A DNA stretch of 33,554 nucleotides from Austwickia sp039812465 (lineage in GTDB: Bacteria > Actinomycetota > Actinomycetes > Actinomycetales > Dermatophilaceae). The DNA lies in NCBI GenBank assembly GCA_039812465.1, contig JBDIAS010000018.1, positions 1-33,554 on the forward strand, read 5' to 3'. Below, in pieces: positions 17,064 through 24,587 of this stretch. Every line of letters starts with the position of its first letter. The first letter of the stretch is position 1. A program made the position numbers and the translations under genes. A model generated the notes under the pieces. That model did no database searches, was not told where the DNA came from, and saw only the letters and a list, made by a program, of their open reading frames with translations.

Positions 17064-18060
17064 AAGGCATCCGCCCCTTCATCGTCTCGCGACCGCGAGG
17101 TCAGTCTCCCGAGTCGTCTCGACCCCGGAACGAACTGTAATCGTCACGCAGGCAGAACGTCACGGCGGCGGCGCGTCCGGGGGTCGGGACGCGTTCGAGG
17201 AGGTCGGTCCGGGACGGCTCAGGTCGTTGCTCGAGAGGTCGATGAGGGAGACGACAGGACGGAATGGGCGCGCTCCACAGCGTTCGTACTCGGGGCGAAA
17301 CCTTTTGGAATCTCGTTCATCATCGTCTTCACGCTTGTGGATGCTGGGGAGAACCTGGGACAGCGCAGGTCAGCCCGGCGATAGGGCCGTGGACGACGGT
17401 GTGGACGGTGGCGCGCCCCGACGGGCGGCCCTGTGGACCGCGGGCGTCGGTCCCCAGGGCGTGGCGCGTTCTCCACGTCTCGTCCACGTCGGCGCACCCG
17501 GTTATCCCCGCCCTGTCCACGGGTCGCGCGGGCGCGCGGCAGCCGTCCGAGCGTCGTCTGGGCCTCGTCTGGGTGTTGTCGTGCCTGCGGCAGTGAGTGC
17601 TCGGGGGCCCGTCGTTGCAGTGGCCGGTCGTTGCCGGGGCCCGGCGTGGTGGGGGCACCGTCGTGGTGGGGCACGTCGTACCCGTTGTTCGACGACTGTG
17701 CTCTCCGCCACGTGACCTTCCACAGGTTTTTCCACAGCTGTGCACGACATCCCTGCACGTCGTCGGAACGAAGGGTGACCTTGCTTGCGCGACCTGACGC
17801 GACGACATCCACAGTTGTGGACAGACTTGTGGACAGACGTCCCAGACGTGCGCCCGACCAGCGGAGTTGCCCGTTTACTGGCGGCCTGCGGTGGCCGGTT
17901 TCACCGTGCTATCCCCCGGTCTACGCCCCCACACCCCTGAAGTTGCCCCTGGACTTGCGAGTCATCTGAAGCCCACAGAAACGGGTGTCACCGCCGAGCG
18001 ATGTGTCCGGAATATCCCGTACTCCATCGTTTGCGGTGCCCCGGTCGACGAGGGCTCCGC
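17064..18060. other. chromosomal replication origin (oriC) between dnaN and dnaA
   Basis: About 1 kb without a convincing gene lies between dnaA and dnaN, the standard actinobacterial oriC position. It contains many DnaA-box-like 9-mers related to TTGTCCACA/TTATCCACA. The best are TTTTCCACA at 17728-17736 and the reverse-orientation CTGTCCACA at 17816-17824 and 17828-17836, each one mismatch from consensus. Two-mismatch copies lie near 17336, 17400, 17432, 17480, 17502, 17513 and 17805. Short relatively AT-richer stretches occur near 17300-17340 and 17725-17735. No exact consensus box was found inside the interval. Confidence 0.9.
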
Positions 18061-19542
18061 TCACGTGGATGCGGAGCGAATCAGCATTGTCAGCTCGGTG
18101 ACCTGGTTATAGACGCTGCGGCGCTCGGCCATGAGCGAGCTGATCTTGCGGTAGGCGTGCATCACCGTGGTGTGGTCACGGCCGCCGAACTGCTGCCCGA
18201 TTTTCGGCAAGGAGAGCTCGGTGAGCTCTCGGCACAGGTACATGGCGATCTGGCGCGCGTTGACCAGCACGCGGGACCGGGACTGCCCGCACAGATCGTC
18301 GATCGTGAAGCCGAAATACGCCGCGGTCTGCGCCATGATCATCGTCGTCGTGATCGGATTCGACGACCCGTCCGGCATCAGGTCCTTCAGGACCGCATTG
18401 GTCAGGCTCAGGTCGACGTCCTGCCGGTTGAGGCTCGCGAACGCGGTCACACGGATCAGCGCGCCCTCTAGTTCGCGGATGTTCGTGGAGATGCGGCTGG
18501 CGATGAAGTCCAGGACCTCGTCGGGCACGGTCAAGCGCTCCTGCTGCGCCTTCTTGCGAAGGATCGCGATCCGCGTCTCAAGGTCCGGCGGTTGGACGTC
18601 GGTGAGGAGCCCCATCTCGAACCGGCTGCGCATCCGGGCCTCGAAGCCCTGGAGCATCTTGGGCGGCACGTCGCTGGTGATCACGACCTGCTTGTTCGCG
18701 TTGTGCAGCGTGTTGAAGGTGTGGAAGAACTCCTCCTGGGTTTGCAGCTTGCCGCCCAGGAACTGGATGTCGTCGATAAGGAGGACGTCCACCTCCCGGT
18801 ATCGACGCTGGAAGCTCGCCGCCTTGTCGTCCCGGATGGAGTTGATGAAGTCGTTGGTGAACTCCTCGGAGTTCACGTAGGTCACGTGCACCTGGGGATA
18901 GATCTGTCGCGCGTAGTGGCCGATGGCGTGCAGCAGGTGGGTCTTACCCAGACCGGAATCGCCGTACACGAACAGGGGGTTGTACGCCTCCGCCGGCGCC
19001 TCGGCGACCGCGACCGCCGCGGCGTGGGCGAAGCGGTTGCTCGACCCGATCACGAAGCTGTCGAAGGTGTACTTCGGGTTGAGGCGGGCGTGGCCGGTGG
19101 GGACCGCGCTCTGTTCGCGGGGCCGGAGCATCGTCGGGCCGACGGCCTCGGGCGGGCGCTCGGCAGCGGACGCTGGCGCGCCGCCGGGGGGGCCGCCGGC
19201 GGCGCCGGCGGCGTGAGGCCGAGCCGCGTCTTCGACATCGAAGGGGAGGGCCTGCGCGGGCTCCTCGCCGGTGTCGACGCTCTCCCTGAGGGCCGTGTCG
19301 ACGGTCACCGCCAGCCTGGTGGGTTGCCCGACGGTGAGTTCGAGCGCTGCGGTCAGCTCCTCCCGGACTCGGGTCTCGAGGACGTCCTTGGTGAGGTCGT
19401 CGGGTACGGCCACGAGCGCGGTGCCGTTGAGCCATCCGAGGAGTCGGCCTTGCCGCAGGAACGCGCGGTCCCGCGCGGTCAATCCCGACAACGATCCCAG
19501 CGCTTCCTGCCACACGACGTCGTAGTCGTTCGGGTCGGTCAC
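18061..19542 (-). CDS. dnaA: chromosomal replication initiator protein DnaA
   Basis: The 493-aa initiator binds DnaA boxes and melts oriC. Domain I (1-90) is followed by a Pro/Ala/Gly-rich linker (95-150). The AAA+ domain has Walker A GDSGLGKTH (194-202) and Walker B LLIDDIQ (254-260). The C-terminal helix-turn-helix carries the DnaA signature GGRDHTTVMHAYRKI. The start is GTG at 19542, with AGGA six bases upstream. The linker is long and low-complexity, as in many actinobacteria. A consensus DnaA box (19665-19673) lies in the leader, suggesting autoregulation. Confidence 0.98.
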   Translation of the reverse strand: MTDPNDYDVVWQEALGSLSGLTARDRAFLRQGRLLGWLNGTALVAVPDDLTKDVLETRVREELTAALELTVGQPTRLAVTVDTALRESVDTGEEPAQALPFDVEDAARPHAAGAAGGPPGGAPASAAERPPEAVGPTMLRPREQSAVPTGHARLNPKYTFDSFVIGSSNRFAHAAAVAVAEAPAEAYNPLFVYGDSGLGKTHLLHAIGHYARQIYPQVHVTYVNSEEFTNDFINSIRDDKAASFQRRYREVDVLLIDDIQFLGGKLQTQEEFFHTFNTLHNANKQVVITSDVPPKMLQGFEARMRSRFEMGLLTDVQPPDLETRIAILRKKAQQERLTVPDEVLDFIASRISTNIRELEGALIRVTAFASLNRQDVDLSLTNAVLKDLMPDGSSNPITTTMIMAQTAAYFGFTIDDLCGQSRSRVLVNARQIAMYLCRELTELSLPKIGQQFGGRDHTTVMHAYRKISSLMAERRSVYNQVTELTMLIRSAST

Positions 19543-19664
19543 GGTGAATCCTGACGTCGGGCGTGCGGGACGGTCGAGGGCGCGACGTTCCGGCCCTCGG
19601 CTGACAGGGGGAGTCAGGCCGTCATCGTACGATGTCCTGGGTTTGAGCAGGGACGGGGTCCCGG

Positions 19665-19673
19665 TTATCCACA
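19665..19673 (+). promoter_or_regulatory. consensus DnaA box upstream of dnaA
   Basis: TTATCCACA is an exact DnaA-box consensus about 120 bp before the dnaA start. It is followed by the related GTTTCCACA near 19677. It is better than any box in the dnaA-dnaN interval. It may serve autoregulation of dnaA or belong to an extended origin. Confidence 0.75.
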
Positions 19674-19699
19674 GGCGTTTCCACAGCGTGTGTACGATA

Positions 19700-19705
19700 T
19701 GTCAA
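19700..19705 (-). promoter_or_regulatory. possible dnaA promoter -35 (TTGACA)
   Basis: On the minus strand a perfect TTGACA lies about 160 nt before the dnaA start, in the least GC-rich stretch of this interval. Seventeen bases downstream is GGAAAC, a poor -10, and the DnaA box lies further along. The -35 match is clear but the -10 is not. Confidence 0.4.
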
Positions 19706-19858
19706 GTGGTTCAAAAACACTCGTGGACATGAGGATTCGGCGCTGCGTCGGTTGCTCTTCCCGGTGCGATCCGGACCGATGTCCACCTACCCTGTGAACC
19801 GACGGTCCACAGGGGCCAGCGCTGGCGCGTCCGCCGGGCGTCGTCGTCAGTGCCGACG

Positions 19859-19906
19859 TCGCTGTCGTCGTCGGTGTCGTCCTCGGTGTCGTGGTCGGTG
19901 TCGTCG
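19859..19906. repeat. 12-nt tandem repeat, four units
   Basis: TCGGTGTCGTCC-like units occur head to tail at 19859, 19871, 19883 and 19895. The first has one internal change and the others vary only at the ends. It is noncoding low-complexity sequence between the dnaA and rpmH promoters. Confidence 0.7.
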
Positions 19907-19920
19907 ACGACCTCCGCGGT

Positions 19921-19950
19921 TTGACCCCCCTTCCGCACCTCCCGTACCGT
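19921..19950 (+). promoter_or_regulatory. probable rpmH promoter
   Basis: TTGACC (19921-19926), an 18-nt spacer and TACCGT (19945-19950) form a good housekeeping-sigma promoter pointing at rpmH. The leader would be about 150 nt. Confidence 0.55.
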
Positions 19951-20105
19951 AGTCGTTGGCCGTGGTCACGGCCGTCTTCGCATGCCCGTCTGCCCCGGGC
20001 CCTTCGACCCGCCGCGCGGGCCTAGGGATTTCCCACGAGGCGGCGGACGTCCGATCGCGGCCGGGATGCCCGGCCCAGTGACCACCGCCACCGACGGAGA
20101 GCACC

Positions 20106-20243
20106 GTGACCAAGCGCACCTTCCAGCCCAACAACCGCCGACGCGCGAAGACGCACGGCTTCCGTCACCGCATGGCCACTCGAGCCGGCCGCGCGATCAT
20201 CGCTGCGCGTCGCCGCAAGGGGCGCAGCGAGCTGTCGGCCTGA
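20106..20243 (+). CDS. rpmH: 50S ribosomal protein L34
   Basis: The 45-aa basic protein begins with a GTG start and reads TKRTFQPNNRRRAKTHGFRH, then RMATRAGRAIIAARRRKGRSELSA. This is an unmistakable L34 of normal length. GGAGA lies at suitable spacing before the start. It heads the rpmH-rnpA-yidD-yidC-jag-rsmG cluster, nine bases upstream of rnpA. L34 is a structural component of the large ribosomal subunit. Confidence 0.98.
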   Translation: MTKRTFQPNNRRRAKTHGFRHRMATRAGRAIIAARRRKGRSELSA

Positions 20244-20252
20244 GCGTTCGCC

Positions 20253-20681
20253 GTGCTTGCGGCGCGGCACCGACTGCGGCACCGCGACGACTTCAGCGCG
20301 ACCGTCCGCGCCCGACGCAGCGGTAGTCGATTGCTCGTCATCCACCTTGCCGCCGGGGAATCCCGGAGCGGCTCACCCGCCCGCGTGGGCTTCGTGGTCT
20401 CCAAGGCCGTCGGGAACGCCGTGGTCCGCAACCGTACGAAGCGTCGCCTCCGGGCGTTGATGGCTGGCCGTCTCGCCGATCTGCCCTCCGGGGTCGACGT
20501 CGTCGTCCGCGCCCAACCGGTCGCGGCCGACGCCTCGTACGACGAGCTCGGACGCGATCTTGACCGGTGCCTGCGGAAGGTCCTGGCCACGACGCCGAGC
20601 TGCGCGGGCCGAGCGGGCAGCCCTCCCGCCGCGGATGGCACACCGGGCGTCGCGGCGCCCGCGCCGAGGGCCTCGTCGTGA
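20253..20681 (+). CDS. rnpA: ribonuclease P protein component
   Basis: The 142-aa basic protein assists the RNase P RNA in removing tRNA 5' leaders. It shows RLRHRDDFSATVRARRSG near the N-terminus, then GFVVSKAVGNAVVRNRTKRRLRAL with the conserved RNxxKR(R) motif. The C-terminal 20-25 residues are a Pro/Ala/Ser tail beyond the usual family length. The start is GTG at 20253 with no strong Shine-Dalgarno, so coupling to rpmH is likely. The stop overlaps the yidD start (GTGA). Confidence 0.94.
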   Translation: MLAARHRLRHRDDFSATVRARRSGSRLLVIHLAAGESRSGSPARVGFVVSKAVGNAVVRNRTKRRLRALMAGRLADLPSGVDVVVRAQPVAADASYDELGRDLDRCLRKVLATTPSCAGRAGSPPAADGTPGVAAPAPRASS

Positions 20682-21190
20682 CCTCCTGGATGCACAGTGC
20701 CTCGACGTCGGGCTCCTCGACGTCTGGCCTCCCGACGTCAGGCTCCTCGACGCCGGCGCCGGAGCTCCAGCAAACGACCGAACCCTCGCGCCTGACCTGG
20801 GCGCTGTCCCTTCCGCTAGTGGTCCTGATCCGCGGATACCAGCTCCTGATCTCCCCGCTCCTGCCGTCGAGCTGCCGGTACTACCCGTCCTGCTCCGCCT
20901 ACGCGCTCGAGTCCGTCCGGCGATTCGGGCCCGTGGTGGGCGCCTGGCTGGCCGCCCGGCGCCTGCTCCACTGCCACCCGTGGACGGCGGGTGGGGTGGA
21001 TCACGTGCCTCCTCGAGGGGCGCGGGGGCTGCCCGACTGGGAGGCTCATCGCCGCGCGACGCACGCGCGAGAGGCGAGGCTCGACGCGGCCCTGGAGGAC
21101 GGGACGACGTACGTCGCCCCGGACGAGGCCGAGCTCAGGTCGTCCGACATCATTGGCGGGCAGCGGTCCCGCCCGAGAGGAATGCACTGA
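20678..21190 (+). CDS. yidD: membrane protein insertion efficiency factor YidD
   Basis: The 170-aa product carries the YidD core at about 45-125: LIRGYQLLISPLLPSSCRYY, PSCSAYALESVRRFG and HPWTAGGVDHVP. The family helps YidC/Sec insert membrane proteins. The start GTG overlaps the rnpA stop and follows GAGGG. An ATG at 20690 is an alternative. It is longer than typical YidD (about 80-110 aa). An N-terminal Ser/Thr/Gly repeat is encoded by 15-nt DNA repeats (20703-20747), and there is a C-terminal charged tail of about 45 residues. Confidence 0.92.
   Translation: MTSWMHSASTSGSSTSGLPTSGSSTPAPELQQTTEPSRLTWALSLPLVVLIRGYQLLISPLLPSSCRYYPSCSAYALESVRRFGPVVGAWLAARRLLHCHPWTAGGVDHVPPRGARGLPDWEAHRRATHAREARLDAALEDGTTYVAPDEAELRSSDIIGGQRSRPRGMH
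20703..20747. repeat. 15-nt in-frame tandem repeat in the yidD N-terminus
   Basis: Three units beginning CGACGTC (20703, 20718, 20733), with a partial fourth, encode STSGS/STSGL/PTSGS. The repeat explains the low-complexity leader of YidD and could vary in copy number. Confidence 0.7.
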
Positions 21191-21191
21191 C

Positions 21192-22214
21192 ATGGCGTGG
21201 TATGACCAGCTGCTCTTCCCACTGCGCTGGGCAGTCGAGTGGGTCCTGGTGGGCTTCCATGCGGTCTTCACGACGCTGGGCGCACCCTCGGCGAGCGGCT
21301 GGACGTGGGCCGCCTCGATCGCGGGCCTGGTGGTCCTGGTCCGGATCATCCTGATCCCACTGTTCGTGAAGCAGATCCAAAGCTCCCGACGGATGCAGCT
21401 CATCCAACCGGAGATGCAGAAGATCCAGCAGAAATACAAGGGGAAGACCGACCCGGAATCGCGTCAGGCGATGTCCGAGGAAACGATGAACCTGTATCGG
21501 CGGACGGGCACCAACCCGTTCAGCTCCTGTATGCCGATCCTGCTGCAGATGCCGGTGTTCTTCGCCTTGTTCAGCGTGCTCAACAACCTGGCTCGGGTCG
21601 CGGATCCGAACAGCGGCGTCCAGGCCGCGGGCCCGCTCACCGCGCGCCTCGCCGCGGAGGCGGAGAGCTCGACACTCTTCGGCGCGCCGCTGAGCTCCAG
21701 CTTCCTGCACTCGGACTCCCTCGAGGCCAAGTTCCTCACGGTCGTGCTGGTCATCCTCATGTCGGCCTCCACGTTCTGGACGCAGCACCAGCTGATGCGC
21801 AAGAACATGCCGGCGTCGGCGCTCGACAACCCGTTCGCCAAGCAGCAGAAGATCCTGCTCTACGCGATGCCCGTCATCTTCGCCGTCTCCGGCGTCAACT
21901 TCCCCATCGGTGTCCTGCTCTACTGGCTCGTCACGAACCTCTGGACGGCGGGCCAGCAGTACTTCGTGATCAAGCGGATGCCGGCTCCCGGGAGCCAGGC
22001 CGAGAAGGACCTGCACGAGCGTCGCATCCGCAAGGGCAAGACGCCGATCAAGCTGTCTCTGCCGGGACTGAACTCCGAGGAGTCCGAGGGCGAGTCGAAG
22101 GATCCCGCCTCCCCGGGTGATGACGGAGGCTCCGGGGCGAACGGCGGTACGCCTCGCAAGAAGCCATCCGGCCAGCGGAACCAGCCGGTCCGACGCAAGA
22201 ACAGACGGCGCTGA
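21192..22214 (+). CDS. yidC: membrane protein insertase YidC
   Basis: This 340-aa Oxa1-family insertase places proteins into the cytoplasmic membrane alone or with SecYEG. The first hydrophobic segment is at about 13-30. TM2 is at about 40-58 (SIAGLVVLVRIILIPLFV) and includes the conserved hydrophilic-groove arginine in VLVRI. A cytoplasmic loop RRMQLIQPEMQKIQQKYKGK follows. Later helices include PILLQMPVFFALFSVL, FLTVVLVILMSAS, and YAMPVIFAVSGVNFPIGVLLYWLVTN. A basic C-terminal tail ends RRKNRRR. The ATG starts one base after the yidD stop, with AGAGGA about ten bases upstream. Confidence 0.97.
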   Translation: MAWYDQLLFPLRWAVEWVLVGFHAVFTTLGAPSASGWTWAASIAGLVVLVRIILIPLFVKQIQSSRRMQLIQPEMQKIQQKYKGKTDPESRQAMSEETMNLYRRTGTNPFSSCMPILLQMPVFFALFSVLNNLARVADPNSGVQAAGPLTARLAAEAESSTLFGAPLSSSFLHSDSLEAKFLTVVLVILMSASTFWTQHQLMRKNMPASALDNPFAKQQKILLYAMPVIFAVSGVNFPIGVLLYWLVTNLWTAGQQYFVIKRMPAPGSQAEKDLHERRIRKGKTPIKLSLPGLNSEESEGESKDPASPGDDGGSGANGGTPRKKPSGQRNQPVRRKNRRR

Positions 22215-22384
22215 GCCGCGACGCGGGCCGCGCCCGCCGGGCATCGCGCCTCTGCCGGGCGGCGGATCGGTCGACCCGGCGAGGCTCGATCGACGGTGAG
22301 TCGACGTCGCCAGCGTCCGGCGGTGCGGCCCCCCACGATCCCCCATCCGCGGGCGCAGAGCCCGCCCAGTGAGCAGGAGAGACG

Positions 22385-23383
22385 ATGAGCGCACAGGAAC
22401 CCCTCCCGGCGACCGACGCGACGGGCGAGACGCTGACGAGCTCGGAGGACGCGCAGGGAACTCCGGACAGCGCCGCCGGTGACGTCCCGACGGTCGAAGG
22501 GGCCGCCACCTCGGACGCGATCCCCGTGACCGGAATCTCCGAGGTCAATGCCGCGAGGACGGACGCCGGGGACGTGGTCGACCAGACCGAGTCGGGCGAC
22601 GGGGAAGCCGATTGGGAAGGCCTCGACGCGGACGGTGCCGACGAGGACCGCCCCGAAGAGGGCGGCCCTGCTGCGGACGACATCGAGGACGATGTCGCTG
22701 AAGTCGTCCTGGATGGCGAGGCGCTGGCGGATGACGGAGCCGACGACGGGGCCGACGAGGACGACCCCGACGACGAGGAAGACGCCGACGAAGAGCAGGA
22801 CTCCGAGGACGACGATGAGGAGGACTCCGACGAGGGCGATGAGGACTCCACGTCCTGTGCGCGCACCGCGGCCGGGGGCGCTGCGAGGGGGAAGCGCCCG
22901 CTCTCGCGGGAGCGCACGCAGCAGCTCGAGCGGGAGGGGGAGATCGCTGCCGACTTCCTCGAGCGACTTCTGGACATCGCGGACATGGACGGCGACATCG
23001 ACGTGGACATCGACGGCGACCGGGCGGCCGTTGCGATCGTCGACTCCGAGGACGGCCGGGTCCCGCGACGTCTCGTGGGTCAGGACGGCAAGGTGCTGGA
23101 GGCATTGCAGGAACTGGCTCGCCTGGCCGTCCAGGCCGAGACCGGTGACCGCTCGCGCTTGATGCTGGACGTCGCGGGACACAGGGCCGGCCGTCGCCGC
23201 CTGGTGATCGGAGAGGCGCGGGAGGCCATCGCCGAGATCCGTGCCGGCGCCGACCGGGTCGCCATGAAGCCGATGACCGCCTTCGAGCGGAAGGTGGTCC
23301 ACGACGAGATCCTGGCGGCCGGACTCGTGAGCGAATCCGACGGGTCGGAGCCTGGTCGGTTCGTTGTGGTGTATCCCGCCTGA
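22385..23383 (+). CDS. jag: Jag family RNA-binding protein (KH-R3H) with a long acidic N-terminus
   Basis: The 332-aa protein has a C-terminal Jag core. A KH-like domain at about 185-260 carries VGQDGKVLEALQELARLAV. An R3H domain at about 265-315 carries MTAFERKVVHDE (R302, H306). Jag/KhpB proteins bind RNA and in some bacteria affect cell-envelope synthesis. The first ~170 residues are extremely acidic (about 85-155 is nearly all D/E/A/G), far longer than usual for actinobacterial Jag. The ATG is preceded by AGGAGAG. It lies between yidC and rsmG as usual. The region from 22215 to the start shows no other gene. Confidence 0.93.
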   Translation: MSAQEPLPATDATGETLTSSEDAQGTPDSAAGDVPTVEGAATSDAIPVTGISEVNAARTDAGDVVDQTESGDGEADWEGLDADGADEDRPEEGGPAADDIEDDVAEVVLDGEALADDGADDGADEDDPDDEEDADEEQDSEDDDEEDSDEGDEDSTSCARTAAGGAARGKRPLSRERTQQLEREGEIAADFLERLLDIADMDGDIDVDIDGDRAAVAIVDSEDGRVPRRLVGQDGKVLEALQELARLAVQAETGDRSRLMLDVAGHRAGRRRLVIGEAREAIAEIRAGADRVAMKPMTAFERKVVHDEILAAGLVSESDGSEPGRFVVVYPA

Positions 23384-23385
23384 CG

Positions 23386-24177
23386 GTGACCCCTCACCCA
23401 CCGGTCACGCGGACGGAGCGGGCCCCTGAGGTCCCGCCGGAAGAGGCGCGTGTCCAGTTCGGCGATCGGTTCGGCCTGGCCGAGCAGTACGCCGCCCTCC
23501 TCTCCTCCACCGGCGTCGACCACGGACTGATCGGTCCCCGGGAGGTGCCACGCCTGTGGACGCGACACCTCCTGAACTGCGCCGTCGTCGGTGAATTGAT
23601 CCCGCACGGAGCCCGGGTGGTCGATGTCGGCTCCGGCGCGGGCCTGCCCGGAATCCCCCTCGCACTGGCCCGCCCGGATCTGACGGTGGTTCTGGTGGAG
23701 CCGCTGCTTCGACGCGTGCGCTGGCTCGCGACCGCGATCGACGAGCTCGGCCTCTCGGATGTCACGATCCACCGGGGGCGGGCCGAGGACCTGCCCCCCT
23801 CCGAGGCATCCGAGGTCGTGACCGCCCGCGCGGTGGCCCGGCTGGCGCGGCTGGGCGCGTGGTGCGCCCCCGCCGTCCTGCCCGGTGGTCGACTCCTGGC
23901 GCTCAAGGGCAGCACGGCGCAAACGGAGCTGGACGAAGACCGCGCCGCGCTGGCGCGGGTGGGGTTCGACGAGGCCGCCGTCCGGACGGTCGGACACGGT
24001 GTCGTCGATCCTCCGACCATCGTCGTGGAGTGTCGCCGCGCCACGAGCGAGGGGCGCTTGACGGGTGCCGACCGCGCGTCTTCTCCCAAGGGACGCACGA
24101 CGGTCGGAAATCGAGGTCGTCGTCGCTCCCGTTCCGAGCAGGGAGGACGGCGTACGGGACGCCGCCCGGCGCAGTGA
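23386..24177 (+). CDS. rsmG: 16S rRNA (guanine527-N7)-methyltransferase RsmG
   Basis: The 263-aa SAM-dependent enzyme methylates G527 of 16S rRNA. Loss of it gives low-level streptomycin resistance in other bacteria. The SAM-binding motif VVDVGSGAGLPGIPLALARPD lies at about 78-98. PREVPRLWTRHLLNCAVV precedes it, and RGRAEDL and VTARAVARL follow. The GTG start is two bases after the jag stop. An arginine-rich tail (GRRRSRSEQGGRRTGRRPAQ) extends the protein by about 40 residues beyond the usual end and could bind RNA. Confidence 0.95.
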   Translation: MTPHPPVTRTERAPEVPPEEARVQFGDRFGLAEQYAALLSSTGVDHGLIGPREVPRLWTRHLLNCAVVGELIPHGARVVDVGSGAGLPGIPLALARPDLTVVLVEPLLRRVRWLATAIDELGLSDVTIHRGRAEDLPPSEASEVVTARAVARLARLGAWCAPAVLPGGRLLALKGSTAQTELDEDRAALARVGFDEAAVRTVGHGVVDPPTIVVECRRATSEGRLTGADRASSPKGRTTVGNRGRRRSRSEQGGRRTGRRPAQ

Positions 24178-24230
24178 GGTAGCACCCGATGCGCCCACTC
24201 GAGGATGAGGCGGCGGCCGTGTCCACGACA

Positions 24231-24283
24231 CGTCACCGTGCACGTAGCCCGGGCCCGTCACCCGTGCACGTCGCGCGGGCCCC
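24231..24283. repeat. 26/27-nt tandem duplication
   Basis: Two adjacent copies, 24231-24256 and 24257-24283, share CGTCACC, GTGCACGT and CGGGCCC blocks with a few changes. It is noncoding. Confidence 0.6.
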
Positions 24284-24425
24284 TCCCTGGGGCCGGGACC
24301 GGCTTCTCCGGCCGTCGGCCTCCTCGGATCCCGTCAAGGCCCTCAGGCTTTGCTTCGCGTCGTTCCTGGATGTTCCTCGTCGTTTCTCGCCGTGAGTTCC
24401 GCTCCGGACCGATCCGAGCCGATCC

Positions 24426-24460
24426 GGGCCGGGCCGGGCCGGGCCGGGCCGGGCCGGGCA
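24426..24460. repeat. (GGGCC)n microsatellite
   Basis: Six perfect GGGCC units and a seventh ending in A lie about 130 nt before the parA start. Such a run can slip in copy number and can form strong structure in a transcript. Confidence 0.85.
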
Positions 24461-24587
24461 CAGAAGACATCACAGATCTCCTCGTCCACAGCGCCGAGAG
24501 GCTCCCAGGCGCGGGCGACGTTGCGCGCTACGGTGGGTCGAAACCCGAGGCCACACGGCCGCCGAACAGAGCGAGGAGCCTTTCACG

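Larger units (their letters stand above)
19543..20105. other. intergenic region between divergent dnaA and rpmH
   Basis: This holds promoter elements for both genes, a consensus DnaA box and a 12-nt tandem repeat (19859-19906). A 75-codon minus-strand frame (19711-19938) gives an Asp-rich stretch encoded by the repeat followed by unconvincing sequence. It is not called a gene. Confidence 0.6.
24178..24587. other. intergenic region rsmG-parA with tandem repeats
   Basis: No gene is supported. It contains a 26/27-nt direct duplication (24231-24283), a (GGGCC)n microsatellite (24426-24460) and a possible parA -10 TACGGT at 24529-24534 with no clear -35. Confidence 0.6.

Noticed and set aside
19711..19938. 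A 75-codon minus-strand frame between dnaA and rpmH
   Set aside because: Its Asp-rich part is produced by the 12-nt tandem repeat and the rest resembles no protein. It overlaps the putative dnaA promoter.
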